The notes: generated by a model not told the origin, from the letters alone. Shown: positions 35,026-43,861, numbered from the stretch's first letter. The stretch: DNA of 64,000 bases from Actinophytocola sp044466355 (GCF_044466355.1 NZ_JBITMQ010000008.1:1-64000), one strand, 5' to 3'. Numbers and translations are program-made.

Positions 35026-35065
35026 ACAACAGACGAACCACACCGGGCGCGCCGTCATTCCGGCG

Positions 35066-35740
35066 TCAGGCCTCCGCCATGTCCTTCCAGCAGAAGTCGC
35101 TGCCCTCGTAGGCCACGGTGATGATCATGTCGGCGTCGACGCGCTTCGTGCCGTCGGCCAGGACGGCACGCGCCCTGGCCGTCGCGGTCGGGCCCGCGTC
35201 GTCGATCTCGCCGCGCAGCTCGAACTCCTCGACGAGATCGGCCTCCTCGACGTAGCCCCTGATCGCCGGTTCCGACCCGGTGCAGATGAGCTGCGTCAGC
35301 GCCTCCTGGTCCTGGTCGCAGAAGCCCTGGACGATCTTCGAGATGAGCGCCTTGACCTTCTGGGCGCTGCCGTCGTCCATGCCGTCGGGGTCGGTGGCGC
35401 CGCCCGTCCCGCAGCCGCCGGTCTCCTCGCCGGCGCTGGTCGCGGTGCCGCCCGAGCCCGCGGTGCCGCCGGAGTCGTCGTCACCGAGCAGGAAACCGGG
35501 TGCGACGAACGCGGTGATGGTGAACACGACAAGCGCGACGACCGCCACGCCGAGCCCGGCGACGAGCCCGGCGTTGCCCTTCTTCTGAGGCTGGGGACCG
35601 CCGGGATACGGACCGTCCGGGTACTGGCCGCCGGGTGGGAACTGCCCGTGCTGCTGGTAGCCACCGCCCGGCCCGGGTGCCGGTGGCCAGCCTGGCTGCT
35701 GACCGTACGGCTGCTGACCGGGCGGCTGTGGGTACGTCAT
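35066..35740 (-). CDS. Pro/Gly-rich single-pass membrane protein
   Basis: 224 aa. A cytoplasmic PQPPGQQPYGQQPGWPPAPG-type tail of about 55 residues precedes one transmembrane helix (GLVAGLGVAVVALVVFTITAFV). A Gly/Thr linker follows, then an extracellular alpha+beta domain with VKALISKIVQGFCDQDQEAL and DADMIITVAYEGSDFCWKDM. The domain is of the DUF4878/lumazine-like type common in actinobacteria; function unknown. It is 40 nt upstream of the Cys peptide and may be cotranscribed with it and the FrnE-like gene. Confidence 0.68.
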   Translation of the reverse strand: MTYPQPPGQQPYGQQPGWPPAPGPGGGYQQHGQFPPGGQYPDGPYPGGPQPQKKGNAGLVAGLGVAVVALVVFTITAFVAPGFLLGDDDSGGTAGSGGTATSAGEETGGCGTGGATDPDGMDDGSAQKVKALISKIVQGFCDQDQEALTQLICTGSEPAIRGYVEEADLVEEFELRGEIDDAGPTATARARAVLADGTKRVDADMIITVAYEGSDFCWKDMAEA

Positions 35741-35809
35741 CTGTCTTTACTCCATGGCTCGGCTGCGCTGTGCTGGAAGGACGGCACACCGACCCTAAGT
35801 GGTTCCCCT

Positions 35810-35845
35810 GCGGGCCATGACGGTCGATCGACCCACACGGCCCGC
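35810..35845 (-). terminator. Nested palindrome terminator after helR
   Basis: GCGGGCC (35810-35816) pairs with GGCCCGC (35839-35845), enclosing the perfect palindrome GGTCGATCGACC (35822-35833). It is 8 nt after the helR stop on the minus strand. Confidence 0.7.
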
Positions 35846-35853
35846 CTGCTCCG

Positions 35854-37956
35854 TCACGGCCAGTCGGGATCGCTTGTCAGCACGGTCAACCGCTGCGTGG
35901 CACGCGTCAACGCCACGTACAGCGTGCGCGGGCCGGTCGTCGACTCGGTCACCAGCTCCGTCGGCTCCACGAGCACCACCGCGTCGTACTCGAGGCCCTT
36001 CGCCTCGATGCCGTCCACGACGTGCAGGCGCTCGTCGGTGACCTCCGCCAACAGCTCACGGGACGCCTCGAGCCGGCCCGCCGCGGTGATCACGCCGACG
36101 GTGCCGTCCATCTCGTCGAGCAGCTGGCGCGTGGCGAGGCGCAGTGCGTCGGCCAGCTCCGGTGGGTCGATCACACGCACGGACGGCTTGACCCCGGTGC
36201 TGCGCACCGCGTGCGGCAGCTGGTCCGGCGTGGACACGTCGGTCACCACCTGCGCGGCCAGCTCGAAGATCTCCGCCGAGTTCCGGTAGTTCGTGCGCAG
36301 CTGGAACTGCCGCCGCTGTGTCCGCGCGCCCACCGCGGACACCCTGGCCTGCTCCGCCTCAGCCGGGTCCGGCCACGACGACTGCACCGGGTCGCCGACG
36401 ATCGTCCAGCTCGCGTACTTGCCGCGCCGCCCGATCATCCGCCACTGCATCGGCGACAGGTCCTGCGCCTCGTCGACCACGATGTGCGAGTACTCGTCGT
36501 AGTGCTCGCCACGCCTCGGCGCCGCCGACCACCCCTGGTGCTCGGCCTGCGCCGCCGCACGTACCCGGCGGCGGTGCCGCTTCGGCGGCGGGCCGAGCAG
36601 CACGCGCAGCTCGTCGAGCAGCGCCACGTCCGCGACGGTCGGGCCCACGGCCGGGTCGGCCCACGACTCGACGAGCGCGTCGACCTCGGCGGGCGTGAAC
36701 GCGCGGCCCGCGGCCCTGCGCAACCGGTCGCGGTCGGCGAGCAGCCGCAGCGCCTCCCGCTCGGACAGGATCGGCCACCACACCACCACGAACCGGTGGA
36801 AGTCGATCCGCTCACCGAGTTCCGTGATCAGCTCGTCCCGGTCGAACCCCAGCCCGTAGGAGTCGGCCTTGCGCCACAGCGCCTCCAGCAGCGCCTCGGC
36901 GGCGTCCACCCTGGACTGGTTCGGCGGCCGGTTGATGCCCTGCACGGCACGTCGGACCTTCGCGAGGTCACGCGCGTCGAGCTTCAGCACCTCGCCCCGG
37001 TAGGTGATGCGCAGCTCGTCCGGCGCGTTCGGCGGCGGTTCGCGCAGCGCGCGCTTGAGCACCCTGCGCATCCGCAGCGAGCCCTTGACCCGGCTCACCT
37101 CGGCCGAGTCGATGCCCACCGCGCGGGCGCCGTCGAGCACCTCACCCAGCGACCGCAGCTCGACCGTGTCCTCTCCCATGGACGGCAGGACCCGCGAGAT
37201 GTACGAGGTGAACGCCGGCGAGGGACCCACGACCAGCACGCCGGACCCGCCCATGCGGCGCCGGTCCCGGTAAAGCAGGTACGCCACGCGGTGCAGCGCC
37301 ACGGCCGTCTTGCCGGTGCCCGGGCCGCCGGTGATCTCGGTGACGCCCTTCCACGGCGCCCGGATCGCCTCGTCCTGCTCACGCTGGATGGTGGCGACGA
37401 TGTCGCGCATCCGGTCGCCACGCGCCCTGGTCAGCGACGCCATCAGCGCGCCTTCTCCGACCACCGCCATGCCCTCGGGGCGCTTCTCCGGCGCCAGCAG
37501 GTCGTCGTCGATGTCCACAACGGACTGGCCGGTGGAGCGGATGACCCTGCGGCGCACCACGTTCATCGGCTGCTCGGCGGTCGCCTGGTAGAACGCGGCC
37601 GCGGCGGGCGCACGCCAGTCGGTGACGAGGTTGTCGAAGTTCACGTCCCGGATGCCGAGCCTGCCGACGTACATGGTCTCGCCGTCGGTGTCGTCGAGGC
37701 GGCCGAACACCAGGCCCTCGTGCTCCGCGTCGAGCGTGCGCAGGATCTGCGTGGCGTGCCGGACCATCACGTCGCGTTCGAACAGCATCGCGGCCTGCTC
37801 GAAGATGGCCTCGTTGCGCGCCCCGTGGGCGAGTTGGTCGCCGCGTCTGCGCATGGCCTCGGCCTCGGTGCGCATCTCGTCGACGCGCTTGTAGACGACG
37901 TCGACGTGGGCCTGTTCGACCGCGATCTCGGTCTGCCTGTCGGAGGTCTGCGACAC
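35854..37956 (-). CDS. helR: HelD/HelR-family RNA polymerase-associated UvrD-like ATPase
   Basis: 700 aa from GTG 37956, with CAGGAGCGG upstream. An N-terminal coiled-coil arm is followed by the 1A domain (GRLGIRDVNFDNLVTDWRAP). Walker A is TGGPGTGKTAVALHRVAYLL near residue 212, motif II is VVDEAQDLSPMQW near 498, and a late motif reads LRTNYRNSAEIFELA. This is the actinobacterial class II HelD group, which pulls RNA polymerase off nucleic acid; HelR members protect from rifamycins. I saw no rifamycin-associated element upstream, so the resistance role is uncertain. Confidence 0.85.
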   Translation of the reverse strand: MSQTSDRQTEIAVEQAHVDVVYKRVDEMRTEAEAMRRRGDQLAHGARNEAIFEQAAMLFERDVMVRHATQILRTLDAEHEGLVFGRLDDTDGETMYVGRLGIRDVNFDNLVTDWRAPAAAAFYQATAEQPMNVVRRRVIRSTGQSVVDIDDDLLAPEKRPEGMAVVGEGALMASLTRARGDRMRDIVATIQREQDEAIRAPWKGVTEITGGPGTGKTAVALHRVAYLLYRDRRRMGGSGVLVVGPSPAFTSYISRVLPSMGEDTVELRSLGEVLDGARAVGIDSAEVSRVKGSLRMRRVLKRALREPPPNAPDELRITYRGEVLKLDARDLAKVRRAVQGINRPPNQSRVDAAEALLEALWRKADSYGLGFDRDELITELGERIDFHRFVVVWWPILSEREALRLLADRDRLRRAAGRAFTPAEVDALVESWADPAVGPTVADVALLDELRVLLGPPPKRHRRRVRAAAQAEHQGWSAAPRRGEHYDEYSHIVVDEAQDLSPMQWRMIGRRGKYASWTIVGDPVQSSWPDPAEAEQARVSAVGARTQRRQFQLRTNYRNSAEIFELAAQVVTDVSTPDQLPHAVRSTGVKPSVRVIDPPELADALRLATRQLLDEMDGTVGVITAAGRLEASRELLAEVTDERLHVVDGIEAKGLEYDAVVLVEPTELVTESTTGPRTLYVALTRATQRLTVLTSDPDWP

Positions 37957-38019
37957 GCACCGCTCCTGTGAGTGCCAGCGTGTTGGGTGGGAAGAGCGAG
38001 CCTACGCGAAATGCGCGGA

Positions 38020-38038
38020 CGAGGTGGTGCGCACCTCG
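38020..38038. promoter_or_regulatory. Inverted repeat in the helR-rsmD divergent region
   Basis: CGAGGTG (38020-38026) and CACCTCG (38032-38038) around GTGCG, between the two divergent starts. It could be an operator; no known consensus is matched. Confidence 0.25.
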
Positions 38039-38066
38039 ATCAAGATGCCCTGCGACCATGTCCTGT

Positions 38067-38612
38067 GTGACGAGGATCGTGGCCGGACGGGCAGGAGGGC
38101 GGCGGCTGGCGGTGCCACCGAAGGGCACCAGGCCGACGTCCGACCGTGTCCGCGAGGCGCTGTTCAGCGCCGTCGAGTCCGCTGTGGACCTCGACGGGGC
38201 ACGCGTGCTCGACCTGTACGCGGGCAGCGGCGCGCTGGGCCTCGAAGCGCTGTCGCGGGGCGCGGCGGAGGCGGTGTTCGTGGAATCCTCCTCGGGCGCG
38301 CTCTCGGTGCTGCGCGGCAACGTCACCGCGATCGGGCTGCCCGGGGTGGTGCGGGCCGGGAAGGTCGCGACCGTGCTCGCCGCGGGCACCGACGTGCCGT
38401 TCGACCTGGTGCTCGCGGACCCGCCGTACGCGGTCGAGGACCTGACCGCGGAGCTTCGCCTGCTGGTGGGGGAGGGCTGGGTCGCCGAGGGCTCCGTGGT
38501 GATCGTCGAACGGTCGCGGCGGGCACCGGACGTCGTGTGGCCGGAGCCGCTGGAAGCCGTGCGGGTCAAGCACTACGGCGAGACGTCGCTGCACTGGGCG
38601 CGGTGGCCGTGA
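38067..38612 (+). CDS. rsmD: 16S rRNA (guanine966-N2)-methyltransferase RsmD
   Basis: 181 aa from GTG 38067 (VTRIVAGRAGGRRLAVPPKG), matching the mycobacterial N-terminus; an ATG three codons earlier (38058) is possible. SAM-binding motif I is LDLYAGSGALGLEALSRGA and the catalytic motif IV is LADPPY. It methylates the 30S subunit at G966. coaD follows, the usual pairing. Confidence 0.92.
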   Translation: MTRIVAGRAGGRRLAVPPKGTRPTSDRVREALFSAVESAVDLDGARVLDLYAGSGALGLEALSRGAAEAVFVESSSGALSVLRGNVTAIGLPGVVRAGKVATVLAAGTDVPFDLVLADPPYAVEDLTAELRLLVGEGWVAEGSVVIVERSRRAPDVVWPEPLEAVRVKHYGETSLHWARWP

Positions 38613-38664
38613 ACGCGGGCGTGACCAAGGCCACCGTCGACAGGTCCGCGCAGGTGAGGGCTGA

Positions 38665-38670
38665 TATCTT
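38665..38670 (+). promoter_or_regulatory. -10 hexamer for leaderless coaD
   Basis: TATCTT ends 6 nt before ATG 38677 and there is no Shine-Dalgarno site. The same spacing of a TANNNT box is seen ahead of ddl, ung, recG and others in the window. No convincing -35 box. Confidence 0.45.
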
Positions 38671-38676
38671 CCGCGC

Positions 38677-39165
38677 ATGAGGCGCGCCGTCTGCCCCGGT
38701 TCCTACGACCCACCCACCAACGGGCACCTGGACATCCTGGAGAGAGCGGCCGGCCTCTTCGACGAGGTCGTCGTGGCCGTGCTCATCAACAAGAGCAAGA
38801 AGGGCCTGTTCACGGTCGAGGAGCGGATGGAGCTGCTCGCCGAGTCGGTGAGCCACCTCGACAACGTGCGGATCGACTCGTGGCACGGGCTGCTCGTCGA
38901 CTACTGCCGCCAGAACGACATCCAGGCCATCGTGAAGGGCCTGCGCGCGATCAGCGACTTCGACTACGAGCTGCAGATGGCGCAGATGAACCAGCAGCTC
39001 ACCGGTGTGGAGACGCTGTTCATGCCGACGAAGCCGCTCAACAGCTTCCTCTCCAGCTCCCTGGTGAAGGAAGTGGCCACGTACGGTGGCGACGTCACCC
39101 ACCTGCTCTCCAAGACGGTCCACCGCCGTCTGGTCGAACGCCTCGCCGACGGCGGCGGTAAGTAA
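38677..39165 (+). CDS. coaD: Phosphopantetheine adenylyltransferase
   Basis: 162 aa. It adds AMP to 4'-phosphopantetheine in coenzyme A synthesis. The nucleotidyltransferase motif is CPGSYDPPTNGHLDI (T-N-G-H variant of HxGH), and the C-terminal substrate loop is FLSSSLVKEVA. The length is typical of the hexameric enzyme. The kinase gene follows 13 nt later but has its own -10 box. Confidence 0.97.
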   Translation: MRRAVCPGSYDPPTNGHLDILERAAGLFDEVVVAVLINKSKKGLFTVEERMELLAESVSHLDNVRIDSWHGLLVDYCRQNDIQAIVKGLRAISDFDYELQMAQMNQQLTGVETLFMPTKPLNSFLSSSLVKEVATYGGDVTHLLSKTVHRRLVERLADGGGK

Positions 39166-39178
39166 CTACGCTGGAGCG

Positions 39179-40978
39179 GTGCGTAGCGGGGACGTCATCG
39201 CGGGCCGGTACCGGCTGGAGGACACGGTCGGTGCCGGGGGTATGGGCGTGGTCTGGCGAGCCACCGACCTGGAGCTGCGGCGGGTCGTGGCGGTCAAACG
39301 GACCAGCACCGGCGACGGCGAGCAGCTCCGGAGAGAGGCCAGGATCGGCGCGGGGCTGCAGCACCCCAACGTGATCTCCGTGTTCGACGTCGTGGTCGAG
39401 GACGACGAGCGCTGGCTGGTCATGGAGTACCTGCCCGCGCGCAGCCTCGCGGACGTCCTGCGCACCGACGGGCCGCTGACCCCCGCGGGCGCCGCGCACG
39501 TCGGCGCGCAGATCGCCGCCGCGCTGGCGGCCATGCACGCACGCGGCATGGTGCACCGCGACATCACGCCCGCGAACATCCTGGTCGCCGAGGACGGGAC
39601 GGCGAAGCTCGCCGACCTCGGCATCGCGATCTGGTCCGAGGTGACCGTGACCGGGTCGGCGCAGAGCCCCGGCACGCCCGGTTTCGTGGCGCCCGAGGTC
39701 GTGCGGGGCGGCGCCGCCACCCCCGCGGCCGACCTGTACGCGCTCGGTGTGACGCTGCGCGCGGCCGTCGAGGGTGCCGGGGACAGCGCCGCGCTCGGCC
39801 GGGTGCTGTCCGACCTGACGGCCGAGACCCCGTCGCGACGGCTGTCGGCCGACGCGGCGGCCGGCCGGCTCGAACGGGTCGCCGGCGGCACCGCGCGGGG
39901 ACGCCGCACGATGTCCCGCGGTGTGCTGGCCGCGATCGCCGCCGGGGTGACGCTGCTGCTCGTCGCCGGGGTGGTCTTCGTGCCGAGGATCCTGGCGGAC
40001 TCGGACCGTCCGCCCGCCGACCGGCCCGAGGCGCCCTCGGCGCCCGGGGAACGCCGCGACGTGCCGGGGGCGGGTGACCCCAAGCTGCTGTACGGGCTCA
40101 GCGGCGGCGCCAACCTGGCGCAGGCGAGTGAGCTGGTGCGGGACGCGCCGGTCGGGATGCTCACCACCACGTTCCACCAGTCCAGTGAGCTGGCGGGCCT
40201 CACGAGCTGGCGCGGGAGTGTGGTCCCGGACGCCTACGACCAGGGGTTCGCGCTCCACCTGCTCGTCCCGAGCTGGGAGGACGACGACAACCCCGAGGTG
40301 CCGTTCGACACCGGGTACGGCCGGGCCTGCGGGCGCCAGGAGCCGTTCACCGACACCTTCGGTGACGACATGCGCTCGCTCGCCCGGATCTTCGCCGGGC
40401 GGGCCGACGGGCCGCCGCTGTACGTCACCGTGTTCCACGAGGTCAGCGCGATGGCGTGCGGCGACGACGGGTACTACTCGAACACCGAGGCGACGCGGGC
40501 GTACTTCCGTGCGCTCAAGGACCGGTACGTCGAGATCCGGGACATCATCCACGCCGAGGCGCCCAACGCCCGGGTGGGCCTCGGCTGGCAGGGGTGGCAG
40601 GCGACGATCGACGACCACCCCGAGGCAGGCGGTGGTGCGTCGATGTTCGAGGACTTCGCCGACGTGCTGGCCGTCTCGGACTTCAACTCGGTGCTGAGCT
40701 GGCAGGAAACCGGCAACGTCGAGCAGATCCGGGAGTCCGTCCGCATCCTCGGCGAGTACGCGCCCGTGATGGTCGCGGCCCACGCCAACGACGACGTGCC
40801 GCCCGACGTGATCGACAAGGACATGCGCACGCTGCTCACCGACTCGTCGATCGCGGACCTCGTCGCCGACGGCCTGTTCGCGTGGGGCTTCAACGAGGAG
40901 CGGGGCATCGTCGACGCGGGCGCGCCGACGGTCGAGTTCGTGAAGGACGTCGTGCGCAGAACCGGCCGGAAGCCCTAA
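39179..40978 (+). CDS. Membrane Ser/Thr kinase fused to an extracellular GH26-like domain
   Basis: 599 aa from GTG 39179; TACGCT ends 6 nt before it. Residues 1-240 are a kinase with VGAGGMGVVW, K40 (VAVKR), HRDITPANIL near 128 and DLGIA. The catalytic-loop Lys is Thr and DFG is DLG, a variant seen in actinobacterial kinases, so activity is uncertain. One transmembrane helix spans about 246-268. About 320 extracellular residues follow with YVTVFHEVSAM (E near 420) and LSWQETGN (E near 510), plus VGLGWQGWQ. These resemble the acid/base and nucleophile strands of GH26 (mannanase-type) barrels. Glycan sensing or cleavage is inferred. Confidence 0.75.
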   Translation: MRSGDVIAGRYRLEDTVGAGGMGVVWRATDLELRRVVAVKRTSTGDGEQLRREARIGAGLQHPNVISVFDVVVEDDERWLVMEYLPARSLADVLRTDGPLTPAGAAHVGAQIAAALAAMHARGMVHRDITPANILVAEDGTAKLADLGIAIWSEVTVTGSAQSPGTPGFVAPEVVRGGAATPAADLYALGVTLRAAVEGAGDSAALGRVLSDLTAETPSRRLSADAAAGRLERVAGGTARGRRTMSRGVLAAIAAGVTLLLVAGVVFVPRILADSDRPPADRPEAPSAPGERRDVPGAGDPKLLYGLSGGANLAQASELVRDAPVGMLTTTFHQSSELAGLTSWRGSVVPDAYDQGFALHLLVPSWEDDDNPEVPFDTGYGRACGRQEPFTDTFGDDMRSLARIFAGRADGPPLYVTVFHEVSAMACGDDGYYSNTEATRAYFRALKDRYVEIRDIIHAEAPNARVGLGWQGWQATIDDHPEAGGGASMFEDFADVLAVSDFNSVLSWQETGNVEQIRESVRILGEYAPVMVAAHANDDVPPDVIDKDMRTLLTDSSIADLVADGLFAWGFNEERGIVDAGAPTVEFVKDVVRRTGRKP

Positions 40979-41439
40979 CGCAACGGCAGCTTCATGCCGA
41001 CGTGGCTCGCGACGAAACCGAGGCGTTCGTAGAAGCGGTGGGCGTCTTCCCGGCTGGCGTCGGTGGTCAGCTGGACCATGGCGGCGCCGCGTTCGCGAGC
41101 GGTGTCGACCGCCCACTGGATCAGCGTCCCGCCCAGCCCGCCGCCGCGCTGGTCCGACCGCACGCGGACCGCCTCGATCAACGCGCGCGTCGCACCGAGC
41201 CGGGACAGGCCGGGGATGAACGTGAGCTGCAGGGTGCCGACGACCTCGCCCTCCGCCACCGCGACGGCCAGGAACTGGCGCGGGTCCGCGTCGATGTCCT
41301 TGAACGCCTCGGCGTAGACCGGGTCGCCCGGGGTTTCCCGCGTGGCGCCGAGCGGGTCGTCGGCGAGCATCGCCACGATCGCCGGGACGTCGTCGGCGGT
41401 CGCTCTTCTGATCTCGATGTCGGTCACGAGTGCATTCAA
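40975..41439 (-). CDS. GNAT-family N-acetyltransferase
   Basis: 154 aa from ATG 41439 or GTG 41427 (VTDIEIRRATADDVP). Motif A is AVRVRSDQRGGGLGGTLIQW, and the end is HRFYERLGFVASHVGMKLPL. The last part matches small-molecule GNATs of the aminoglycoside/amino-acid type; the substrate is unknown. It overlaps the 3' end of the convergent kinase gene by 4 nt and is divergent from the ribonuclease gene with a 54-nt gap. Confidence 0.8.
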   Translation of the reverse strand: MNALVTDIEIRRATADDVPAIVAMLADDPLGATRETPGDPVYAEAFKDIDADPRQFLAVAVAEGEVVGTLQLTFIPGLSRLGATRALIEAVRVRSDQRGGGLGGTLIQWAVDTARERGAAMVQLTTDASREDAHRFYERLGFVASHVGMKLPLR

Positions 41440-41493
41440 ACAGCCGACTATCGGCGCTAATCCGAGGTCACGCGTCAGAGTTACGGTCGGAAA

Positions 41494-42216
41494 ATGAGCA
41501 ACGTCACAACGAAACCTGTGAAGACGCTCCTACCCCTGCTGATCGCGCTCCTGGCCGTCTTCGGCCTGGCGGTCCCGACCCTCGCCGCGCAGAGAGCCGC
41601 GGCGCCCTGCGGCGACACGTCCGGCTTCGATGTCGTGCCGCTGTCGAGCCTGCCGCCGGAGGCGACCGACACCGCGAACCTGATCGAGCAGGGTGGTCCG
41701 TTCCCGTACCCGGAGGACGGCACCGTCTTCGGCAACCGGGAAGGGATCCTGCCCGACTGCGAGACCGGCTACTACCACGAGTACACCGTCGAAACCCCCG
41801 GCAGCCCGGACCGCGGCGCCCGGCGCATCGTCACCGGCAGCGCGGGCGAGCACTTCTACACCGACGACCACTACGCGAGCTTCGTGCTGATCGACCTCGA
41901 CGGCACCTCCCCGCCGCCCGCGTGCGGCGAGGCGGACCTCGACGAGGTCCCCGTCGGGAGCCTCCCGGCCGAGGTCGCCGACACGATCGCGCTGGTCGGA
42001 CAGGGTGGCCCGTTCCCGTACCCGGAGGACGGCACGGTCTACGAGAACCGCGAGGGCGTCCTGCCCGCCTGCGACGCGGGCTACTACCACCTGTACACCG
42101 TGCCCACGCCGGGCGCGCCGGACCGCGGTGAGCGCAGGCTGGTCACGGGTCAGGGCGGCGAGTACTACTACACGCCCGACGGCTACGCGTCCTTTGTCGA
42201 GGTCATCACGGACTGA
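41494..42216 (+). CDS. Secreted tandem RNase Sa-like protein, one active and one degenerate domain
   Basis: 240 aa with a Sec signal (to about residue 31), then two guanyl-specific ribonuclease domains. Domain 1 (39-135) matches RNase Sa: LPPEATDTANLIEQGGPFPY, GNREGILP and GYYHEYTVETPG. The catalytic base E96, R111 and acid H126 (TDDHYASF) are intact. Domain 2 (144-240) keeps the fold and the guanine-site NRE (185-187), but the base is L200 (GYYHLYTV) and the acid is G230 (PDGYASF). Each domain has a Cys pair (C39/C89, C144/C193). No barstar-type inhibitor gene is adjacent. Domain 2 is probably an RNA-binding or regulatory copy from duplication. Confidence 0.88.
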   Translation: MSNVTTKPVKTLLPLLIALLAVFGLAVPTLAAQRAAAPCGDTSGFDVVPLSSLPPEATDTANLIEQGGPFPYPEDGTVFGNREGILPDCETGYYHEYTVETPGSPDRGARRIVTGSAGEHFYTDDHYASFVLIDLDGTSPPPACGEADLDEVPVGSLPAEVADTIALVGQGGPFPYPEDGTVYENREGVLPACDAGYYHLYTVPTPGAPDRGERRLVTGQGGEYYYTPDGYASFVEVITD

Positions 42217-42476
42217 CACGCGCACCTGGGCCGGCTTCCCCACATCACCCCGGCACACGCGGCAGACTAGTGTCGCGAGTCGGAAGTTGGTGCGCTTATC
42301 GGCGGATCCGGGTTTCCGCTGGCAAGGCGCCGATCCTCCCTCGTACCGGGTTGTACTTGGGTGGATCGGCAACGCCGCCAGCGGGAAGCTGGGCCGCCGA
42401 GAAGCGTGCCGAACTTTCGACTCGGGACACTAGAAGTCCGCAGGGCGTGTGCCGGGGTGCTGGAGGGAGCAGAGGC

Positions 42477-43226
42477 GTGTACAAGGTGTTCGAGGCCCTC
42501 GACGAGCTCGTCACGATCCTCGAGGAGGCGCGTGGCGTTCCGATGACCTCGAGTTGCGTCGTCCCGCGCGGGGACATCCTCGAACTGCTCGACGAGGTCC
42601 GCGACGCCCTCCCCGGCGAGGTCGACGACGCGCAGGACGTGCTCGACCGCAAGGACGAGATCGTCGGGGCGGCCGAGCACCAGGCGGAACAGACCGTCAG
42701 CAAGGCGAACCTGGAGGCCGAGCAGACCGTCGCCGAGGCCCGTGCGGAGGCCGAGCGGCTGGTCGCGGAGGCCCAGGCGCACGCCGACCGGCTCGTGCAG
42801 GACGCCCGCAACGAGGCAGACCGCACCGTCGCGGCCGGGCAGGCCAAGTACGACGACCTGGTCGGCCGCTCCCAGGTGGAGGCCGACCGGATGATCCAGG
42901 CCGGCCGCGAGTCCTACGAACGCTCGGTCGAGGACGGCCGCATCGAACAGGCCCGGCTCGTCTCCGGGACCGAGGTCGTGCAGGCCGCGCACCTGGAGTC
43001 GGCCCGGATCCTGGACGCGACCGCCGACGAGGTGACCCGCCAGCGCGGCGAGTGCGACGAGTACGTGGACGGCAAGCTCGCCGAGTTCGCCGATCTCCTG
43101 TCCCACACGCTGCGCACGGTCAGCAAGGGCCGGGCCCACCTGCGTGGCGGCGGGATGGGCATGCCACCCGCCGCGCCGCCCGCGTCCCAGCCCGAACCGG
43201 CCGTCCCGTTCGATTACTCCGCCTGA
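42477..43226 (+). CDS. sepIVA: DivIVA-like septation protein SepIVA
   Basis: 249 aa from GTG 42477, preceded by GGAGGGAG. It begins VYKVFEALDELVTILEEARG, then a long coiled coil (QTVAEARAEAERLVAEAQAH) and a Pro/Ala tail. The position just before DUF177-rpmF-rnc is that of mycobacterial Rv2927c (SepIVA), needed for late division and envelope membrane domains. The canonical DivIVA N-terminal motif is degenerate here. Cytosolic, probably oligomeric. Confidence 0.85.
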   Translation: MYKVFEALDELVTILEEARGVPMTSSCVVPRGDILELLDEVRDALPGEVDDAQDVLDRKDEIVGAAEHQAEQTVSKANLEAEQTVAEARAEAERLVAEAQAHADRLVQDARNEADRTVAAGQAKYDDLVGRSQVEADRMIQAGRESYERSVEDGRIEQARLVSGTEVVQAAHLESARILDATADEVTRQRGECDEYVDGKLAEFADLLSHTLRTVSKGRAHLRGGGMGMPPAAPPASQPEPAVPFDYSA

Positions 43227-43297
43227 CCCGCGTACGCTGGTCGGGCACACCCGCCGAGTCGCGGGAATCTCCTCACACAGGGAACGTCGAGTTCGTC

Positions 43298-43861
43298 ATG
43301 TCCGAACAGCGGAACAGCCCGTGGGTCGTCGACACCAGGGAGCTGGGCAGGCGGCCAGGTCTCTCGCGCAAGCTGGAGCGGGTGGTCGAGACGCCCGTCC
43401 CGATGGGCGTCGAGGGCGTCATCACCGTGCCCAAGGGCGCGCAGATCGAGTTGGACGTCCTGCTGGAGTCCGTCGTGGAGGGCGTGCTCGTGTCGGGTAC
43501 GGCCGTCGCGCCGGTGGCGGGGGAGTGCTCGCGCTGCCTCGACCCGATCTCCCCGGACGACCACGACGTGTCGGCCGAGTTCACCGAGCTGTTCGCCTAC
43601 CCGGACAGCATCACCGAGGAGACCACCGACTCCGACGAGGTCTTCCGCCTGGTCGACGATAAAGTCGATCTTGAACCGGTGGTGCGCGACGCGATCGTGC
43701 TCGCGCTCCCGGCGGCGCCGCTGTGCCAGGAGGACTGCGCGGGACTGTGCCCGGACTGCGGTGGTAGGTGGGCCGATCTCGGTCCCGATCACCGGCATGA
43801 GACGATTGACCCTCGGTGGGCCGCGCTCACGGAGCGGTTCCGCACGGATCGGGACGCCTGA
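43298..43861 (+). CDS. DUF177 (YceD) family protein
   Basis: 187 aa from ATG 43298. The Cys pattern AGECSRCLDPI and CQEDCAGLCPDCGGRWADLG probably binds zinc, and the LGPDHRHETIDPRWAAL end is characteristic of the family. YceD is almost always encoded right before rpmF and is linked to 23S rRNA or large-subunit maturation. The same order holds here, with rpmF 46 nt downstream. Confidence 0.88.
   Translation: MSEQRNSPWVVDTRELGRRPGLSRKLERVVETPVPMGVEGVITVPKGAQIELDVLLESVVEGVLVSGTAVAPVAGECSRCLDPISPDDHDVSAEFTELFAYPDSITEETTDSDEVFRLVDDKVDLEPVVRDAIVLALPAAPLCQEDCAGLCPDCGGRWADLGPDHRHETIDPRWAALTERFRTDRDA

Noticed and set aside
37957..38066. Rifamycin-associated element before helR
   Set aside because: No GGGGCTTGC-type inverted repeat is in the gap; only CGAGGTG-N5-CACCTCG was found.
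41440..42476. Barstar-like inhibitor gene near the ribonuclease
   Set aside because: Neither the gaps nor the adjacent frames contain a small acidic barstar-type protein.
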